64,000 nt of DNA, from NCBI RefSeq assembly GCF_031846445.1, contig NZ_JAVRHR010000002.1, forward strand, positions 992,001 through 1,056,000, given 5' to 3'. Source of the DNA: Croceitalea rosinachiae (GTDB lineage Bacteria; Bacteroidota; Bacteroidia; Flavobacteriales; Flavobacteriaceae). A program made the translations under genes and the position numbers. How positions within the stretch are numbered: position 1 is the stretch's first letter; each line of letters starts with the position of its first letter. A model generated the notes under the pieces. It was given only the letters and a program-made list of their open reading frames with translations, did no database searches and had not been told where the DNA came from. Positions 44,313 through 53,695 of this stretch are shown one piece after another.

Positions 44313-45416
44313 ATGAAAGTATTACATTTCATAAATTCACTTTCAGCAGGTGGTGCAGAACGTTTATTAGTGGATTTAGTTCTACGTTTGAACAAAAAAG
44401 GTATTAAAACCGATATTTTGATGATAAAAGGTGGTGACTCTCCTTTTTTGGAAAAATTGAGTTCGGATATGGATATCAAGGTAATGGAACTGACTGGAAA
44501 AGGAAGTGTTTATAACCCTTCTCACATCCTCAAACTCAACGCCTATTTTAATCTGTATGATGTTGTACACGTACATCTGTTTCCTGCATTGTATTGGAGT
44601 GGTATCTTTAACTTCTTTAAAAAAAAGAACTTTCATCTGGTTTTCACTGAACACAATACGACCAACAGACGTAGGGAAATTTCCTTATTCAAGTTTTTCG
44701 ATAAACTGATATATGGAAGGTATGATAGAATAATTACCATTTCGAATTCCGTTGACGAAACACTTAAATCACATCTAGTTAATCATCATAGTAAAATTGT
44801 GAAAATCTACAATGGGATTGATTTAGATGAAATAGCTGTGGCAAAACCTTATGGCAAAAATGAAATTGGGTGTAAGGAAAGTGATGTCCTCATCATGCAG
44901 GTATCTAGTTTTACACCTCAAAAAGACCAATCAACGCTTATCAAATCATTACAACATTTACCTGATCAATTTAAACTAGTACTAGTTGGGGGCGGTCCGT
45001 TAAAAGCGGAGAATTTAGATTATGTCAAAAAACAGGACTTATCTGAACGAGTGATTTTCCTTGGTATTAGAAACGACGTTCCAAGATTGCTCAAAACGGT
45101 TGATGTTGTTGTATTAAGCTCTCTCTTTGAAGGACTATCCCTAGCGAGTGTGGAAGGTTTGGCCTCCGGAAAGCCATTTATAAGCTCAAATGTACCAGGC
45201 CTCACTGAAGTTGTGGAAAATGCAGGATTGATGTTTCAATCTAAAAACCATAAGGAATTGGCACAGTTAATACAATCCCTTATTGATAACCGTGAATTCT
45301 ATATGAAAACAGTAGCTAAGTGTCAAGAAAGGGCCAAAATGTATGACATTCGTTTTATGACTAACAACTATATAAGACTTTATAAAGAGCTTTCATTTAA
45401 AAAGAAAAAACTATAA
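44313..45416 (+). CDS. Glycosyltransferase family 4
   Basis: This 367-residue GT-B enzyme is of the same type as the previous gene but not closely similar. It begins VLHFINSLSAGGAERLLVDL. The acceptor domain has VFTEHNTTNRRREISLFKF and the donor domain MQVSSFTPQKDQSTLIKSL. The catalytic Glu pair lies in SSLFEGLSLASVEGLASGKPF. It starts after a 144-base gap in which only short frames occur. Specificity is unknown. Confidence 0.93.
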   Translation: MKVLHFINSLSAGGAERLLVDLVLRLNKKGIKTDILMIKGGDSPFLEKLSSDMDIKVMELTGKGSVYNPSHILKLNAYFNLYDVVHVHLFPALYWSGIFNFFKKKNFHLVFTEHNTTNRRREISLFKFFDKLIYGRYDRIITISNSVDETLKSHLVNHHSKIVKIYNGIDLDEIAVAKPYGKNEIGCKESDVLIMQVSSFTPQKDQSTLIKSLQHLPDQFKLVLVGGGPLKAENLDYVKKQDLSERVIFLGIRNDVPRLLKTVDVVVLSSLFEGLSLASVEGLASGKPFISSNVPGLTEVVENAGLMFQSKNHKELAQLIQSLIDNREFYMKTVAKCQERAKMYDIRFMTNNYIRLYKELSFKKKKL

Positions 45417-45445
45417 AATTTTTGTGTAAAAATTATTCTATAGAT

Positions 45446-46582
45446 ATGAACAAGAAAATAATGATTATCGCTTCACTTTCGTACTCGTTGATTCATTTTA
45501 GAGGTGATTTCATTGAAGCCTTAGTCAAATCAGGATTCAAGGTCTTTGGTGTTGCCCCTGAAATATCTCTCGAAGTTGCCAAAGGGTTAGAAAGAATTGG
45601 TGGAACTCCATTGGAAATTCAACTTGATGGGACGGGTTTGAACCCCTTCAAAGATTATAGGACCATAAAACAGCTTAAACGGCTCATTATAAAACATGAG
45701 ATTGATTTAGTATTTCCATATACTATTAAACCTGTAGTCTATGGGTCCATTGCTGCAGCTATGTACAATATTCCCACAGTTTCATTGATAACAGGTTTGG
45801 GGTTCACATTTAGCGGGGCTTCAACAAAAGCCAATTTGTTACAACAGGTAACGAAACGGCTTTACCGTTATGCCTTAAGGAAGAACGAATTAGTCATTTT
45901 CCAAAATGAAGACGACTTAAAACTATTCCATTCGAAACGAATTCTTTCAAAAAAACAGAATACCGCAATTGTCAATGGTTCTGGAGTAAATCTAGACCGC
46001 TATCCATTTCGTATACAATCTGTGGAAGGGCCTACGGTCAAATTCATAATAGTGGCCAGATTGATTATGGAAAAAGGCATTCATCTTTTTTTGAGTGCGG
46101 CAAAAAAACTGAAAAAAGAATTTCCTAAAGCTGAATTTCACATTATAGGTGCTGAATCCAATACGCCATCAGGAATAAAAGTAGAGCAATTGACCCAGAT
46201 GCATAAGGAAGGTACCATTGTTTTCCATGGCAGTAGTGACAAAGTTCCCGAGTTTTTAGAGAGAATGGACGTTTTTGTGCTACCCACCTACTACCGCGAA
46301 GGAGTTCCTCGCTCAATATTGGAAGCTCTCTCGATTGGAATGCCTATCATAACAACCGACACACCAGGTTGTAAAGAGACTGTTATCATGAAAGAGAATG
46401 GATTTTTAATTACTCCTAAAAGTCTTGAATCTTTAGTTGAAGCATGTCGTTATTTTCTTGAAAATCCTTCTTCTGTTGAACAAATGGGCAAACAAAGTAG
46501 GAACTTAGCAGAGAAAATATTTGATGTTAACTTAATCAACCGAGCTTTGGTAACTCATATCAATAGAACTATAGCCAAATAA
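45446..46582 (+). CDS. Glycosyltransferase family 4, capsular type
   Basis: This GT-B enzyme of about 378 residues begins at ATG 45446 (MNKKIMIIASLSYSLIHFRG); a longer TTG start at 45422 is less likely. The Glyco_trans_4_2-like N-domain has PTVSLITGLGFTFSGASTKA, typical of enzymes following a PglC/WcaJ-type initiator (WcfQ/PglA-like). The donor domain has IVARLIMEKGIHLFLSAAKK and TYYREGVPRSILEALSIGMP. It lies one intergenic gap before the initiating transferase, so it may add the second sugar. Confidence 0.93.
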   Translation: MNKKIMIIASLSYSLIHFRGDFIEALVKSGFKVFGVAPEISLEVAKGLERIGGTPLEIQLDGTGLNPFKDYRTIKQLKRLIIKHEIDLVFPYTIKPVVYGSIAAAMYNIPTVSLITGLGFTFSGASTKANLLQQVTKRLYRYALRKNELVIFQNEDDLKLFHSKRILSKKQNTAIVNGSGVNLDRYPFRIQSVEGPTVKFIIVARLIMEKGIHLFLSAAKKLKKEFPKAEFHIIGAESNTPSGIKVEQLTQMHKEGTIVFHGSSDKVPEFLERMDVFVLPTYYREGVPRSILEALSIGMPIITTDTPGCKETVIMKENGFLITPKSLESLVEACRYFLENPSSVEQMGKQSRNLAEKIFDVNLINRALVTHINRTIAK

Positions 46583-46886
46583 GAAATCTAAAATCTGATT
46601 AAGAATTAAGGCTTAGCCATATCTTAGCCCATTATCGCATCTACGATAACAGAAAAGCAGCTAATCTAAACACTCTTTAAATAGTTTGAAGAGGTTTTCT
46701 ATTTCGGACTTTTAGTTATAAACAGTTTGTATTTTTAATGTAAGTGCAATTGGGCGAAATAATTTACTTTTAAAAGTACTTTGCTTGTTGGGGGAATGTT
46801 TTTGTGTAATTTTATTTCCGAATTAGAGTACCAAGACATCTATATAATTAGTTGATACAAAGCTTTTTTAAACCTACTTTTTAATC
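46583..46886. other. AT-rich gap before the initiating transferase
   Basis: These 304 bases hold no open frame worth calling and no clear hairpin. TACTTTG at about 46778-46784 is one base short of a -7 consensus and may be a weak promoter for the sugar transferase. Nothing else is seen. Confidence 0.5.
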
Positions 46887-47492
46887 ATGTATCGAATTTT
46901 GATTAAACCATTTTTTGATTACTTATTCACGTTACTTCTTTTGTTTATCTTCCTCCCCCTTTTGATACTTTTGACAATTTTACTGTATATCAATAATGAT
47001 GGAAAGCCCTTCTTTTTTCAACAAAGAGGTGGTAAAGGACAGAGTATCTTCAAAATAATCAAATTTCGAACCATGAATGATAAAAAAGATATTAATGGGC
47101 AATTATTACCAGATGGCGAACGTTTAACTAAATTAGGTGCTTTGGTCAGAAAAACATCTTTTGACGAGTTACCACAATTGTTTAACATTTTGAAAGGGGA
47201 AATGAGCTTGGTTGGTCCAAGACCTTTGACTGCTGTATATCTTGATATTTACGATGATTTTCAAAAACAAAGACATAACGTAAAACCTGGTATTACTGGT
47301 TGGGCTCAAGTTAATGGCAGAAATAACCTTAGTTGGAGTCAAAAATTCAAACTTGATGTTTGGTATGTTGAAAACTCCAATTTTTTCCTAGACTTAAGAA
47401 TATTTCTTTTAACAATGGTTAAATTTTTTAAGTTCTCGGACGTGAACATGGATGGACAAGCTACAGCGGTAGCTTTCAACGGAAAAAATTAA
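46887..47492 (+). CDS. Initiating sugar-phosphate transferase (PglC-like)
   Basis: This 201-residue monotopic membrane protein has an N-terminal reentrant helix (DYLFTLLLLFIFLPLLILLTI). The polyprenyl-phosphate hexose-1-phosphate transferase core follows: KGQSIFKIIKFRTMND with the catalytic Asp/Glu region, FDELPQLFNILKGEMSLVGPRPL, and GITGWAQVNGRN. It lacks the large N-terminal part of WcaJ/WbaP, so it belongs to the small PglC type. It would load the first sugar-1-P, perhaps a 4-amino sugar made by the dehydratase/aminotransferase pair, on undecaprenyl phosphate. Confidence 0.95.
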   Translation: MYRILIKPFFDYLFTLLLLFIFLPLLILLTILLYINNDGKPFFFQQRGGKGQSIFKIIKFRTMNDKKDINGQLLPDGERLTKLGALVRKTSFDELPQLFNILKGEMSLVGPRPLTAVYLDIYDDFQKQRHNVKPGITGWAQVNGRNNLSWSQKFKLDVWYVENSNFFLDLRIFLLTMVKFFKFSDVNMDGQATAVAFNGKN

Positions 47493-47555
47493 TAAAGTAA
47501 ATCTAATTAAAGTAAAAGTTAATAAAATTAATTTAACAAAAAACAAATTAATAAA

Positions 47556-48338
47556 ATGGAGTTTATAACAGACTTAAAATTGCGTACGAACGATCCTATA
47601 GAGGCTGCTGAAATTGTTAAACAGGGGCTGAAGAATTTCAAAGTAATTAAGATTGTACCTGAGTGGTACCTTGGTGATTTAAGAGCATTTTATGACACTC
47701 TTATTGATAATGTAGGAGAACCTTTTTCTATTGGTGAAGATTTTACCAACAAGGAGGTGGTATCTACTGGTGAAAAATGGTTAGAAATTAGATACGATGC
47801 TGACATACCAGACATGGCTGCTTATCGTCATAGTAAAAATGCTCAACCCCTACATACAGATGGTGCTTACGCTACTCCTTGCCCAGACATCATGGCTTTT
47901 TATTGTATCAATAAAGCTATTCAAGGCGGTGCTACCACTTTTATTGATGGTCCTGTACTTGTTGACTTTATGAAAGAAAATGCACCAGAATTGTTGGATA
48001 GAGTTTTAAATTCAGAAGAGCTACATTACAGTAAGGCGGAAAAGTCTAGAAAACAAAAGATTATTGAAATTGGAAGCGATGGTGAAATCCGTTTTAACTT
48101 TAATTACTATTGTATAGACCCCAACGAATCAGAAGAGAACAAAAAATTAAACCAAGATTTTTTCGATTTTTTACAATCATATGTAGCCCACTCCCACATG
48201 GCTAAAAAGGTAGTTTTAAATCCTGGAGAAGGCGTATTGTGGTGGGACGATAAGGTTATTCATGGGAGAACATCTTACGAGGCTAAAAAAACCAATGATC
48301 GTTTTATTTGGAAAACCGGTTTCAATTGGAAAGACTAA
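47556..48338 (+). CDS. TauD/TfdA-like Fe(II)/2-oxoglutarate dioxygenase
   Basis: This 260-residue protein carries the 2-His-1-carboxylate iron site, H100 and D102 in PLHTDGAYATP and H236 in KVIHGRTSYEAKK, with R238 as the 2-oxoglutarate-binding candidate. Length and spacing fit TauD/TfdA-type enzymes. They hydroxylate or oxidatively cleave small molecules such as taurine, carnitine precursors or acyl conjugates. Inside a capsule locus a hydroxylation of a sugar-linked acid or amino acid is possible. It overlaps the next gene by about 12-31 bases depending on start, so the two act in one operon. Confidence 0.88.
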   Translation: MEFITDLKLRTNDPIEAAEIVKQGLKNFKVIKIVPEWYLGDLRAFYDTLIDNVGEPFSIGEDFTNKEVVSTGEKWLEIRYDADIPDMAAYRHSKNAQPLHTDGAYATPCPDIMAFYCINKAIQGGATTFIDGPVLVDFMKENAPELLDRVLNSEELHYSKAEKSRKQKIIEIGSDGEIRFNFNYYCIDPNESEENKKLNQDFFDFLQSYVAHSHMAKKVVLNPGEGVLWWDDKVIHGRTSYEAKKTNDRFIWKTGFNWKD

Positions 48339-49078
48339 AAAACCAATTGGGGCTTAGTGCTGTTTCTTTAGGCACTATGAGATTTCATGATAAATCACTT
48401 ACTACGAATCAGGTTGTAAGGCTTATTGAAAATAGTTATGACATTGGTATAACAACTCATCATTCTTCCTTTGAATATAGTTCGTATGAATTATATACCA
48501 AAGCACTAAAATCAGTTCGCCACAGAACTGATATCAAACATATCGTAAAATTATCGTCTCCGCATTTTGAGGATGATGGGTTTTCAACTGAAATATTAGT
48601 TGAAAGAGTTGAAAATCAATTGAGAGCATTAAATATTGAACAAATAGATGTATTGCAATGGCTAGTACGCTCAAAGCCAATCAATGATAAGGACAGGCTA
48701 GCAATTCTTGAAAATCAAAAAATAGAAATAAAGGCTTGTCTATCTAAGCTTAAGCAACAAGGTAAAGTTAAATCAATTTTTAGTTTCCCTTATTCCCCTG
48801 TCTTTGCAAAAGCAGCAACGAAGCTAGAAGAAGTCGATGGGATTATTTCTTATCTAAATAGCGAGGAATTGGAATATACACATTATGCAAAGGAATTTCC
48901 ATTTATTGCCATTAGACCTTTTTTCGCAGGAAAGTTGATTCAAGGGGATGGAATAAATCGCGATAAAAAAATCCGCAAATGCCTTGATTTTGTTAGAGGC
49001 CATGATGCTGTACTTACACAAATTGTTGGAATAAATAGTCTTAAACAGTTAGATGTTTTTAGTGCTTATAATGATTAA
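48308..49078 (+). CDS. Aldo/keto reductase-like protein with altered active site
   Basis: This protein of up to 256 residues has a TIM-barrel of aldo/keto reductase type: LGLSAVSLGTMRFHD, then SYDIGITTHHSSFEYSSYE, EQIDVLQWLVRS, GKVKSIFSFPYSPV. The expected DTAxxYG motif reads THHSSFEYSSYE, so the catalytic Asp seems replaced by His. A Lys is kept in HIVKLSSP. No ATG precedes the first strand; TTG at 48308 or 48326 must be used, or the dioxygenase and this protein are translationally coupled. Function as an active reductase is uncertain. Confidence 0.75.
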   Translation: MENRFQLERLKNQLGLSAVSLGTMRFHDKSLTTNQVVRLIENSYDIGITTHHSSFEYSSYELYTKALKSVRHRTDIKHIVKLSSPHFEDDGFSTEILVERVENQLRALNIEQIDVLQWLVRSKPINDKDRLAILENQKIEIKACLSKLKQQGKVKSIFSFPYSPVFAKAATKLEEVDGIISYLNSEELEYTHYAKEFPFIAIRPFFAGKLIQGDGINRDKKIRKCLDFVRGHDAVLTQIVGINSLKQLDVFSAYND

Positions 49079-49451
49079 TAAGGGTGAGTTCCAAAAGAAA
49101 GAAAAACTCTGTTTATATACAGTAACATAATTTTTGTCTTCATTTAGCCATAAATCTTGAAGATGGACAAAAGATTAAAAAAAAGCACCTCATTTTTTAC
49201 CTGAAGTATTAAGATTATAACATAAGATTAATCAATGCTCAACTTTAAACAAGTATTTGATCAGTACATAACCAAAGTATTACGAATCTCAAACTTTGTT
49301 AGCTGTAAACAGATAGAGACTTATACAAATATCCCATAGATTTACCCAAAAATGTATGTTCGTACGAACCAATTTATAATTGAAAGAAAAAACATTAAGA
49401 AATAAATAGATTTGAAAATGATATTTTCATATACAAGTTAAAGCATCATTA
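49079..49451. other. Gap upstream of the SDR gene
   Basis: These 373 AT-rich bases have no coding frame of note. They hold the -7 box listed at 49407-49414 and a small palindrome, GAAAATGATATTTTC, at about 49414-49428. Confidence 0.5.
49380..49414 (+). promoter_or_regulatory. Candidate promoter for the SDR-lactonase-GT2 operon
   Basis: TAGATTTG at 49407-49414 fits TAnnTTTG. TTG at 49380-49382 lies 24 bases upstream. The box is 37 bases before the SDR ATG at 49452. Confidence 0.5.
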
Positions 49452-50198
49452 ATGAAAACAGTAATGATTTTGGGAGGAGTAAAAGGGGTTGGTAAAGAAA
49501 TCCTTATTTCCTGTTTGAAGAAGGGTTACAATGTTTCTTTTTGTGGTCGAAATGCCAAACTAGGCAAAGAAATCATAAAATCATCAGAAGCAGAAAATCG
49601 ACTTTATTTTCACCAGTTAGATTTAAACAAAATTGATGAACTCAAAAATTATCATGATGAAACCTTAAAAAGGTTTGGAAAAATTGATGCTTTGATTTTA
49701 TATGCAGGAATCACGCCCGTTGCTTCCATTTTAGATACTGAAGAAGATATTTATGATAGTGTTTTTAACGTTAATCTTAAGGCACCATTCTTTTTATTGA
49801 AATACGTTTTAAAATCTATGGTCGAAAATCAATCAGGATCTATAGTATTTTTTGGATCGTCCCATATGGATTATGGCCAGGAAGACAGAGCAGCCTATGC
49901 CTTAACAAAAAGTACTCTTTACACTTTATCAACGCATATTGCCCATCACTATGCAAAATATGGTGTTCGGTCAAATTACCTGGTCATGGGTTGGACGAAT
50001 ACAGAGGGTGAAGTCGAATTAAGGGCCAATGAAGGGATTAGTGAAGAAGATTTGAAAAATAAAGCAAAAGGAATCATACCAATGGGTCGAATGCTGAATC
50101 CCAATGACCCCATACCCGCAGTTCTATATTTTATTTCTGATGAATCTGCGATGACCACAGGTTCTCTAATTAGAATTACAGGTGGTGAATATATTTAA
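49452..50198 (+). CDS. Short-chain dehydrogenase/reductase
   Basis: This 248-residue SDR has the cofactor loop MILGGVKGVGKEIL near the start and NVSFCGRN after strand 2. YAGITPV is the NAG-type motif and IVFFGSSHMDY carries the catalytic Ser. The YxxxK is in AAYALTKSTLYTL. The closest families reduce or oxidise sugars and sugar acids. It ends 6 bases before the SMP-30-like gene, so the two probably act in sequence (alcohol or aldose oxidation followed by lactone opening, or the reverse). Confidence 0.92.
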   Translation: MKTVMILGGVKGVGKEILISCLKKGYNVSFCGRNAKLGKEIIKSSEAENRLYFHQLDLNKIDELKNYHDETLKRFGKIDALILYAGITPVASILDTEEDIYDSVFNVNLKAPFFLLKYVLKSMVENQSGSIVFFGSSHMDYGQEDRAAYALTKSTLYTLSTHIAHHYAKYGVRSNYLVMGWTNTEGEVELRANEGISEEDLKNKAKGIIPMGRMLNPNDPIPAVLYFISDESAMTTGSLIRITGGEYI

Positions 50199-50204
50199 TT
50201 GATT

Positions 50205-51023
50205 ATGCAAGCTCAACTCGTTTTTTATGCTGACAATGAATTATTAGAAGGTCCAATTTTTGATTATGGGAATAGTTTACTCTATTTTGTATCTATTTTT
50301 GACGGCTTGGTTTATTGCTATGAACCCTCCACAAAAAAAATACTGAGTGTAAAATTAGATTCCCCGGTTAGTAATATTTATATAAAAGATAAAAAAAACG
50401 TCTTGGCGGCATCCAAGAATGGTTTTTATGAAATAAACTTTAATACCTTACAAGCAAAATTTACTTTTCAAATTGAAATTGATGACAATGCACGATTTAA
50501 TGATGGTATCGAAGATGCGGTAGGTCGGTTGCTTATTGGTACCATGGGTTATCCAGAAATTATTCCAAATCTTGGAAAAGTTTTTTCATTTTATAAAGGA
50601 CAATACAAGATTATTATTGAAAATACCGATATTTCAAATGGTCTTGCATTCTCTAAAGATAATTCATTACTCTATTTTATTGATACACCTTCAAAAAAAG
50701 TAGCCAAATATTCTTATGATATGAACAGTGGTGATGTCAAATTTGAAGATTATATTATTGAGTTTAAAGAAAATGGAAGTCCAGATGGCATGTGTAGGGA
50801 TGGCGATGGTAATCTTTGGATTGCTGAATGGGGAGGAGCATGTTTATCTCTTTGGAATCCTTCTTCTGGCAAAAAACTGAAAGTGTTGGATTTACCATGC
50901 CCTAATGTAACCTCCTGCACTTTTGATGATAAAGGAGGCTTGTACGTTACGACAGCAAAATCTGATAACCAGGACAATAATTTTGGAGGAGGATTGTTTT
51001 ACTTTGAGAACAGTAATTTCTAA
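50205..51023 (+). CDS. SMP-30/gluconolactonase-like beta-propeller
   Basis: The protein of about 272 residues has the SMP-30/LRE six-bladed propeller pattern: LLEGPIFDYGNSLLYF with the metal-binding Glu, ARFNDGIEDAVGRLLIGTMG, ISNGLAFSKDNSLLYFIDTP and GSPDGMCRDGDGNLWIAEWGG. The Glu, Asn and Asp metal ligands of the family are all present. Members hydrolyse sugar lactones. No signal peptide is visible, so it acts in the cytosol on a precursor. The start is ATG 50205; TTG 50199 is an alternative. Confidence 0.9.
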   Translation: MQAQLVFYADNELLEGPIFDYGNSLLYFVSIFDGLVYCYEPSTKKILSVKLDSPVSNIYIKDKKNVLAASKNGFYEINFNTLQAKFTFQIEIDDNARFNDGIEDAVGRLLIGTMGYPEIIPNLGKVFSFYKGQYKIIIENTDISNGLAFSKDNSLLYFIDTPSKKVAKYSYDMNSGDVKFEDYIIEFKENGSPDGMCRDGDGNLWIAEWGGACLSLWNPSSGKKLKVLDLPCPNVTSCTFDDKGGLYVTTAKSDNQDNNFGGGLFYFENSNF

Positions 51024-51028
51024 GAAGT

Positions 51029-52261
51029 ATGACCCCACCATTAGTCAGTGTGATTGTTCCCATTTATAGAATAGAAGACTACCTGCCTAAGTGCATCGAA
51101 AGTCTTTTGAACCAGTCCTTTTCGAACTTTGAGTTGATTTTGGTAGATGATGGTAGTCCAGACAATTGCCCTACTATATGTGACAAATACGCCCAAAAAG
51201 ATACTAGAATAAAAGTCGTTCATAAAGAAAACGGAGGATTGTTAAGTGCAAGAAAAACTGGTCTTACGAACGCTAAGGGAAAGTATGTTTCTTATGTAGA
51301 CGGAGACGATTGGGTGGACAAATACTACCTAGATGTCTTATTCAAACTAGCAGAAGTCAACTCTTCAGACCTTGTGGTAACGGGCCATTTCCGGGAATTT
51401 GATGGTAAAATAGAAACTATTAAACCTCACTATACAGGCATTTTTGATGAAGCGGAAATACAATCCTCAATACTTCCAAAAATAATATATAATGGTCGCT
51501 TTTGTGAACACGAAGTGTCAACTTATGTTTGGAACAAACTTTTTAGGCGAGATTTACTCATGGAAGTGCTTTTTGATGTACCCAATGAGATAATCATGGG
51601 CGAGGATGCTGCGATAACCTATGCCTATCTAGCAAGATCAAAAAAACTTACCATAAGTAAAATCCCTCTTTATTATTATAGACAACGTCACGATTCAATA
51701 GTTAAATCTATTGAGAATCCGACAATGGAATATTATAGGTTGGGACTGCTAATGAATTTTCTAAAGAAAAAACTTGGCCCAGTACTCCAAGAGAACAATT
51801 TGAATAGGCAACTATTGTATTATCTTTATTCCCAAATTTTGGTACGATCTGGCGGGATGATTTATGATGATTCTGAAAAGGTATTTTTTAACCCGTTTTT
51901 AAATGTGGAACAAAATTCTAAAGTTGTTGTATATAGTTCGGGGTCTTTTGGGCAACATATACTTTCGACCAATGCCAAAACCAAGTTTTTTCAGATTATC
52001 AAATGGATAGACGTAGACTACCACGAACTGAAGGTGGGAGGAAATTTTGTTAAACCACTCAGCTCAATTGATAATGAAGAGTTTGACTTCTTAATCATAG
52101 CTACAATTAATCCTTCGAGCTATGAATCTATTAAATCGGAATTAGCTCTAATGAATATTGATGAAAAAAAGATTGTGAAAATCAATACAGATGAAGACCA
52201 AATCAAAGAGCTCTTGGTATATTTGGGATTTAACGATGACTTTGGTTATCATTTGAACTAA
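51029..52261 (+). CDS. GT2 glycosyltransferase with extra C-terminal Rossmann-like domain
   Basis: This 410-residue protein has a GT-A domain of family 2: LVSVIVPIYRIEDYLPKCIE, LILVDDGSPDN, VSYVDGDDW and an ED-type base region (IIMGEDAAITYAYLA). After about residue 290 an additional domain follows that is not part of GT2: NSKVVVYSSGSFGQHILS, then FFQIIKWIDVDY and EEFDFLIIATINPSSY. It resembles the small Rossmann-like unit seen in some capsule enzymes. It lies 5 bases after the lactonase gene. Confidence 0.88.
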   Translation: MTPPLVSVIVPIYRIEDYLPKCIESLLNQSFSNFELILVDDGSPDNCPTICDKYAQKDTRIKVVHKENGGLLSARKTGLTNAKGKYVSYVDGDDWVDKYYLDVLFKLAEVNSSDLVVTGHFREFDGKIETIKPHYTGIFDEAEIQSSILPKIIYNGRFCEHEVSTYVWNKLFRRDLLMEVLFDVPNEIIMGEDAAITYAYLARSKKLTISKIPLYYYRQRHDSIVKSIENPTMEYYRLGLLMNFLKKKLGPVLQENNLNRQLLYYLYSQILVRSGGMIYDDSEKVFFNPFLNVEQNSKVVVYSSGSFGQHILSTNAKTKFFQIIKWIDVDYHELKVGGNFVKPLSSIDNEEFDFLIIATINPSSYESIKSELALMNIDEKKIVKINTDEDQIKELLVYLGFNDDFGYHLN

Positions 52262-52313
52262 ACAGAGATACAATCAAATTAGATTTTACAAAATCCTTTA
52301 ATGCATCAAATAA

Positions 52314-53603
52314 ATGAGTAAAAAACTTATAATATTAGGAGGCAACCCTGAAACAGGGGTTCTAGTGGATATTGCAAACTCAATGGGTATTCATACCATT
52401 GTTATTGATCCCAACCCTAATGCCCCAGCTAAAAAAAATGCCGCAGAAACCTTTGATATAGATGGTTTTGATATTGACAAGATTGTCGCAGTAGCAAGGA
52501 AAATAGATGTAGATGGTGTCTTGGTTGGAGTTGCCGATATTCTAGTCAAACCTTATCGAGAAATCTGCGAAAGATTAGGAGTCCATTGTTATGCCAACGA
52601 AAAAACCATTGAGGCATTTTGTAGCAAGGATGGTTACAAAAGGTATTGTGACGAATTCGGTGTTCAAGACATTCCTGGAATATATTTGACAAGAGATTCA
52701 GAAGTAAAAAAACCAAATAATGTAGATTTCCCATTAATGGTAAAACCTGTTGACAGTGGTGGCGGAGTTGGCATGAAGATTTGCCGTGACCAAGAAGACT
52801 ATATAGCTACTGTTGAAAATGTATTGAAATTTTCAAAAAAGGGAGTCGTCCTAGTCGAGAAATACATGGACTCACACTGTGACGATATGGCCGTCTATTA
52901 TACCTTCAAAGATGGAATTCCATACCTCTCGGCAACTTATGATAGGTATCTTACTAGATTACAAGGAGATTCGAGCCCAATTGCCATTGGAACTGTCTAC
53001 CCCTCAACATATACAGACTTGTTCGTAAAAGACGTGCATCCTAAACTATGCGAAATGTTCAAGGGTCTCGACATTCAAACCGGTGTGCTTAATGTACAGT
53101 TCTTTGTGGAAAACAACGTATTTTATAGCTATGACCCAGGATTTCGTTTACAAGGAGAGGCACCTCATATACACTTAGCACATATCAATGGGTTTGACCA
53201 CCGGAAAATGCTTATTAACTACGCCTTGACCGGAGTATTTGGCGATACGGATTTTTCTGAAAAAAATGACTATATGCTAAAAGGTGGTGCGGCCTGTTCT
53301 GTTTGGGTTCTATTAAAAGGTGGAAAAATTGAAACCATTGAAGGATTGGAAGCCATAAAATCTCATAAGAATGTCAATTTTGTTGTGGAAAGGTTTAAAG
53401 TTGGTGATACTGTCAAAGAAGAATGGATTGGAACAGAAAGGCAGGTACTATATAGAATTTACACTGCTGGTGACTCAATTTTTGGTATTAATCAAACCAT
53501 TCAAGATATAAAAGATAGTCTTAAAGTTACGGACCCTAATGGAAACGATATGGTTATCGAATGGTTAAAACCATGGAATACAGATGATTATATTTTCAAT
53601 TAA
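52314..53603 (+). CDS. ATP-grasp ligase (carbamoyl-phosphate-synthase-like)
   Basis: This 429-residue cytosolic protein has a preATP-grasp domain (KKLIILGGNPETGVLVDIANS, HTIVIDPNPNA, DGVLVGVADILVKPY). The ATP-grasp part follows with DFPLMVKPVDSGGGVGMKIC and VVLVEKYMDSHCDDMAVYY. NVQFFVENNVFYSYDPGFRLQGEAPH holds the metal-binding acidic residues. Such enzymes form acyl-phosphate intermediates and then amide or ester bonds. Here it could attach an amino acid or amine to a uronic acid or to a lipid-linked sugar. It follows the GT2 by 52 bases. Confidence 0.92.
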   Translation: MSKKLIILGGNPETGVLVDIANSMGIHTIVIDPNPNAPAKKNAAETFDIDGFDIDKIVAVARKIDVDGVLVGVADILVKPYREICERLGVHCYANEKTIEAFCSKDGYKRYCDEFGVQDIPGIYLTRDSEVKKPNNVDFPLMVKPVDSGGGVGMKICRDQEDYIATVENVLKFSKKGVVLVEKYMDSHCDDMAVYYTFKDGIPYLSATYDRYLTRLQGDSSPIAIGTVYPSTYTDLFVKDVHPKLCEMFKGLDIQTGVLNVQFFVENNVFYSYDPGFRLQGEAPHIHLAHINGFDHRKMLINYALTGVFGDTDFSEKNDYMLKGGAACSVWVLLKGGKIETIEGLEAIKSHKNVNFVVERFKVGDTVKEEWIGTERQVLYRIYTAGDSIFGINQTIQDIKDSLKVTDPNGNDMVIEWLKPWNTDDYIFN

Positions 53604-53695
53604 TACAAGTTTTACTTGAGAGTGTTTAAGAAGTCATAGAAACCTTTTCAATCTCAATTTCAACCTTAAATAAAGTCTTTATTAAAATCAACGTG

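Noticed and set aside
46620..46660. Short hairpin-like stretch (ATCGCATCTACGATAACAG) after the third GT4 gene
   Set aside because: Stem too short and no T-run; not a convincing terminator.
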